Assembly (NCBI GenBank): GCA_012512495.1
Contig: JAAZEC010000062.1
Span: 1-6,746 of the forward strand
Source of the DNA: Erysipelothrix sp.
GTDB taxonomy: Bacteria > Bacillota_I > Bacilli_A > Erysipelotrichales > Erysipelotrichaceae
Reading direction: 5' to 3'
Length of the DNA: 6,746 nucleotides
Part shown: positions 5,237 through 6,746 of the stretch, piece by piece
Position numbering within the stretch: the stretch's first letter is position 1
Layout: each line of letters opens with the position of its first letter
Program-made: the position numbers and the translations under genes
Notes under the pieces: generated by a model
Seen by the model: only the letters and a program-made list of their open reading frames with translations
Told to the model about the DNA's origin: nothing
The model's database searches: none

Positions 5237-5265
5237 ATATTAGCATATGAGTATGTAAATTGCAA
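5237..5265 (-). promoter_or_regulatory. Candidate promoter of the ATT-start lipoprotein gene
   Basis: On the minus strand, TTGCAA (5260-5265), a 17-nt spacer and TAATAT (5237-5242), with an extended TG (5244-5245). A second candidate, TTGTCA-16-GATAAT (5174-5201), is closer to the gene. Either would serve. The gap 5130-5360 contains nothing else that I can support. Confidence 0.4.
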
Positions 5266-5360
5266 TCAACTGTTAATTGGAATGGATTAATTCTTAATTA
5301 AACACATAGAGTAATTGTCTTCTTGTAGTCAAAGAAAAAGCAAAGTCAGTAATCAAGTCA

Positions 5361-5388
5361 TATAATGTGTCTATCAAAGGAGGTAATC
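5361..5388 (+). promoter_or_regulatory. -10 box and SD of the RibD/DHFR-like gene
   Basis: A perfect TATAAT lies at 5361-5366, with no convincing -35 ahead of it. AAAGGAGG (5376-5383) is the SD, 8 nt before ATG 5392. The in-frame ATG at 5365 overlaps the TATAAT box and would lie upstream of the transcript, which supports the start at 5392. Confidence 0.5.
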
Positions 5389-5391
5389 ACC

Positions 5392-5955
5392 ATGGTACAA
5401 CTCATTTACGGAGCAAACATGTCACTCGATGGCTATATTGAAGACGAACAAGGACGATTCGATTGGAGTGTCGTAGACAACGAAACCCACGGATTTTGGA
5501 ACGAATTTCAACGCTCCATTGGGACCTACCTGTACGGAAGACGCATTTACGAAACAATGGTCTACTGGGAAACCTCAGGAGCAAGCGACAATGATTCTCT
5601 CCTCAGCAAAGAATTCGCGAAGCTATGGCGCGCTGCCAACAAAATCGTTTACTCGCGAACCCTCCAAGTTCCCTCCAGTCAATCAACCATCATCAAACAT
5701 GACTTCGATATTGAAGAAGTCCGCAGATTAAAGCAATCCACCAATAAGAATCTATCAATAAGTGGAGCTGAGTTAGCAGGAATGGCCATGAAACATGGGC
5801 TAGTCGACGAGTGCATTCTACTAGTCAACCCAATCGTGCTAGGAGCTGGCAAGAAGGCCTTCTACGATGGGGTTCATACACAGCTCACACTCTTAGCTAG
5901 TTATCCATTAACCAATGGCGTCGTCGTGCTACACTACCAAGTGGAGAATACCTAA
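5392..5955 (+). CDS. Dihydrofolate reductase-fold (RibD C-terminal domain-like) protein
   Basis: A 187-aa single-domain cytoplasmic protein of the RibD_C/DHFR-like family, the group of small YyaP/YwjB-type Bacillota proteins. The family signature is clear: an N-terminal strand with ANMSLDGYI (8-16), GRRIYETM (49-56) at the nucleotide-binding helix, ISGAELAGMAMKHGLVDE (123-140) and NPIVLGAGK (146-154) near the C-terminus. Such proteins are presumed NADPH-dependent reductases, but single-domain members are mostly uncharacterised, and nothing here shows a role in riboflavin or folate synthesis. Length is normal for the family. It is monocistronic, with its own SD (AAAGGAGG) and a strong terminator 25 bp after the stop. 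Codon 1 is taken as ATG 5392, although the frame is open from ATG 5365. Confidence 0.88.
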   Translation: MVQLIYGANMSLDGYIEDEQGRFDWSVVDNETHGFWNEFQRSIGTYLYGRRIYETMVYWETSGASDNDSLLSKEFAKLWRAANKIVYSRTLQVPSSQSTIIKHDFDIEEVRRLKQSTNKNLSISGAELAGMAMKHGLVDECILLVNPIVLGAGKKAFYDGVHTQLTLLASYPLTNGVVVLHYQVENT

Positions 5956-5979
5956 GCTCAATTTCATCCGATAAGTTAA

Positions 5980-6015
5980 AAAGAAGTCTAGCTGGGAATC
6001 CAGGTAGACTTCTTT
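5980..6015. terminator. Bidirectional terminator between convergent genes
   Basis: AAAGAAGTCTA (5980-5990) pairs perfectly with TAGACTTCTTT (6005-6015). After a G·G mismatch an inner CTGG/CCAG closes a GAAT loop. The minus strand continues as TTTTT, a better U-run than the plus strand. It serves both the RibD-like gene (plus) and the DUF92 gene (minus). Confidence 0.85.
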
Positions 6016-6029
6016 AATCAATAAGCTTC

Positions 6030-6746
6030 TTAAGTAATTATAATCAAACCCAACAAGACCACAAGGCTCAGGGTTAAGAGATTAACTGCGTTATTAGAAA
6101 TCAGTGCGAAACCTTGAGAAACCTTTTGATCGATCGTTAAGCGGCGATCAATCGCGATCCCCTCTTCATTGTGGTATTTTCTCTGTAAAGTAGCACCTAA
6201 CACCGAGTCAATCACACTACCTAGTAGACCTAACAACAGTGTTAAGACAAAACCTTGACTCCCAAACTCAGGAATCGCAAACAGAGCTAACAGGGCTGAA
6301 CCCAGCAAACCTGCTAGTAAACCAACCATACTCACCCCACCAGAGACACCTGCTGCCAACTTCTTACCAGTCAGAATATTGAAGACTGGTCCCTTGGATA
6401 ACATGCCAATCTCCGAAGAGAACGTGTCAGCCGAAGCGGCACTGAAAACGGAGAATGCTAAGAGAATCAAGACGTCTTGTTGGATCTGGAAACTTGCCAC
6501 CCAGACCAGCAAGGTCGCCGGAAGGGAATTAGCTAATACCTGAATCCAATTGCGCGCTCCCGTATGTTCCTGAAGGCTCTCGGATATTTCTTTTTTCTCA
6601 TTAGTAAGCTTGCTGATGCGGCTACCCAAGATAAAGAAACTAAGCAGGCTATAAGCTAGATAGCTCCCACCCATACTAAAGAGTGTGACACCCGTCAACA
6701 CCGCAGCAATGAACGCGGATAAATCGATTGATTTTGACTTCAAAGC
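6030..6746 (-). CDS. DUF92 family integral membrane protein, 5' end outside the window
   Basis: At least 237 residues are visible. The frame is still open at the right edge: the codon before TTG 6741-6743 is GCT, and no SD can be seen. DUF92 proteins usually have another membrane segment of some 20-30 residues before the KSxSxxLSAxxAA stretch, so the true start most likely lies beyond 6746. Five to six hydrophobic helices are visible. Family motifs are GARNWIQVLANSLPA (62-76), ADTFSSEIG (105-113), GVSGGVSMVGLLAGLLGS (122-139), GSVIDSVLGATLQ (175-187) and the C-terminal NNAVNLL. The plant homologue VTE6 is a phytyl-phosphate kinase, so a CTP-dependent polyprenyl-phosphate kinase-type role is possible. 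The bacterial members are uncharacterised. It ends 14 bp before the shared terminator. Confidence 0.85.
   Translation of the reverse strand, partial: ALKSKSIDLSAFIAAVLTGVTLFSMGGSYLAYSLLSFFILGSRISKLTNEKKEISESLQEHTGARNWIQVLANSLPATLLVWVASFQIQQDVLILLAFSVFSAASADTFSSEIGMLSKGPVFNILTGKKLAAGVSGGVSMVGLLAGLLGSALLALFAIPEFGSQGFVLTLLLGLLGSVIDSVLGATLQRKYHNEEGIAIDRRLTIDQKVSQGFALISNNAVNLLTLSLVVLLGLIIIT

Noticed and set aside
5402..5731. Two out-of-frame readings (minus 5402-5584, plus 5519-5731) inside the RibD-like gene
   Set aside because: Both are shadows of a gene with clear family motifs.

Overview
The window looks like chromosomal DNA of a low-G+C Gram-positive bacterium (Bacillota). The evidence is strong AGGAGG-type Shine-Dalgarno (SD) sequences, TG-extended -10 promoters, short U-tailed terminators, two typical lipoprotein signal peptides and alternative start codons. 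The PHP-family protein and the membrane-anchored GDPD resemble types I know from Lactobacillales and relatives, but no gene here fixes the genus. I see no tRNA, rRNA, CRISPR array, insertion sequence or phage gene.

Left part (1-2904). A PHP-domain phosphoesterase (minus) and a membrane-anchored glycerophosphodiester phosphodiesterase (plus) diverge from a shared 100-bp promoter region. The PHP frame runs about 60 codons past the family's usual end. That tail covers an intrinsic terminator, then a TATAAT box, a palindrome and an SD that belong to a gene beyond the left edge, so it looks like a lost stop codon. The phosphodiesterase converges on, and overlaps by 17 bp, a lipoprotein gene with six DGAGS/GLGS-type beta repeats.

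Middle part (2905-5391), all minus strand and AT-rich. It holds small, mostly unrecognised, secreted or membrane genes. The core is a two-gene operon: a 231-residue exported protein followed 12 bp later by a 73-residue two-helix membrane protein. Just downstream lies a second, degenerate copy of the small membrane gene, with a net 68-bp deletion and frameshift. Far upstream of the operon is a TTGACA promoter overlapped by a 10-bp-arm palindrome. It leads to an excellent SD whose reading frame stops after two codons. Next is a 125-residue lipoprotein gene whose only well-placed start is ATT, apparently a mutated ATG. The secreted-protein plus small-membrane-protein pair, with a decayed extra copy, resembles an exported toxin/bacteriocin with an immunity protein, but that is inference.

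Right part (5392-6746). A RibD/dihydrofolate-reductase-fold protein (plus) and a DUF92 integral membrane protein (minus, 5' end outside the window) converge on a strong bidirectional terminator.

Apart from the two-gene operon, the genes look independently transcribed and functionally unrelated.
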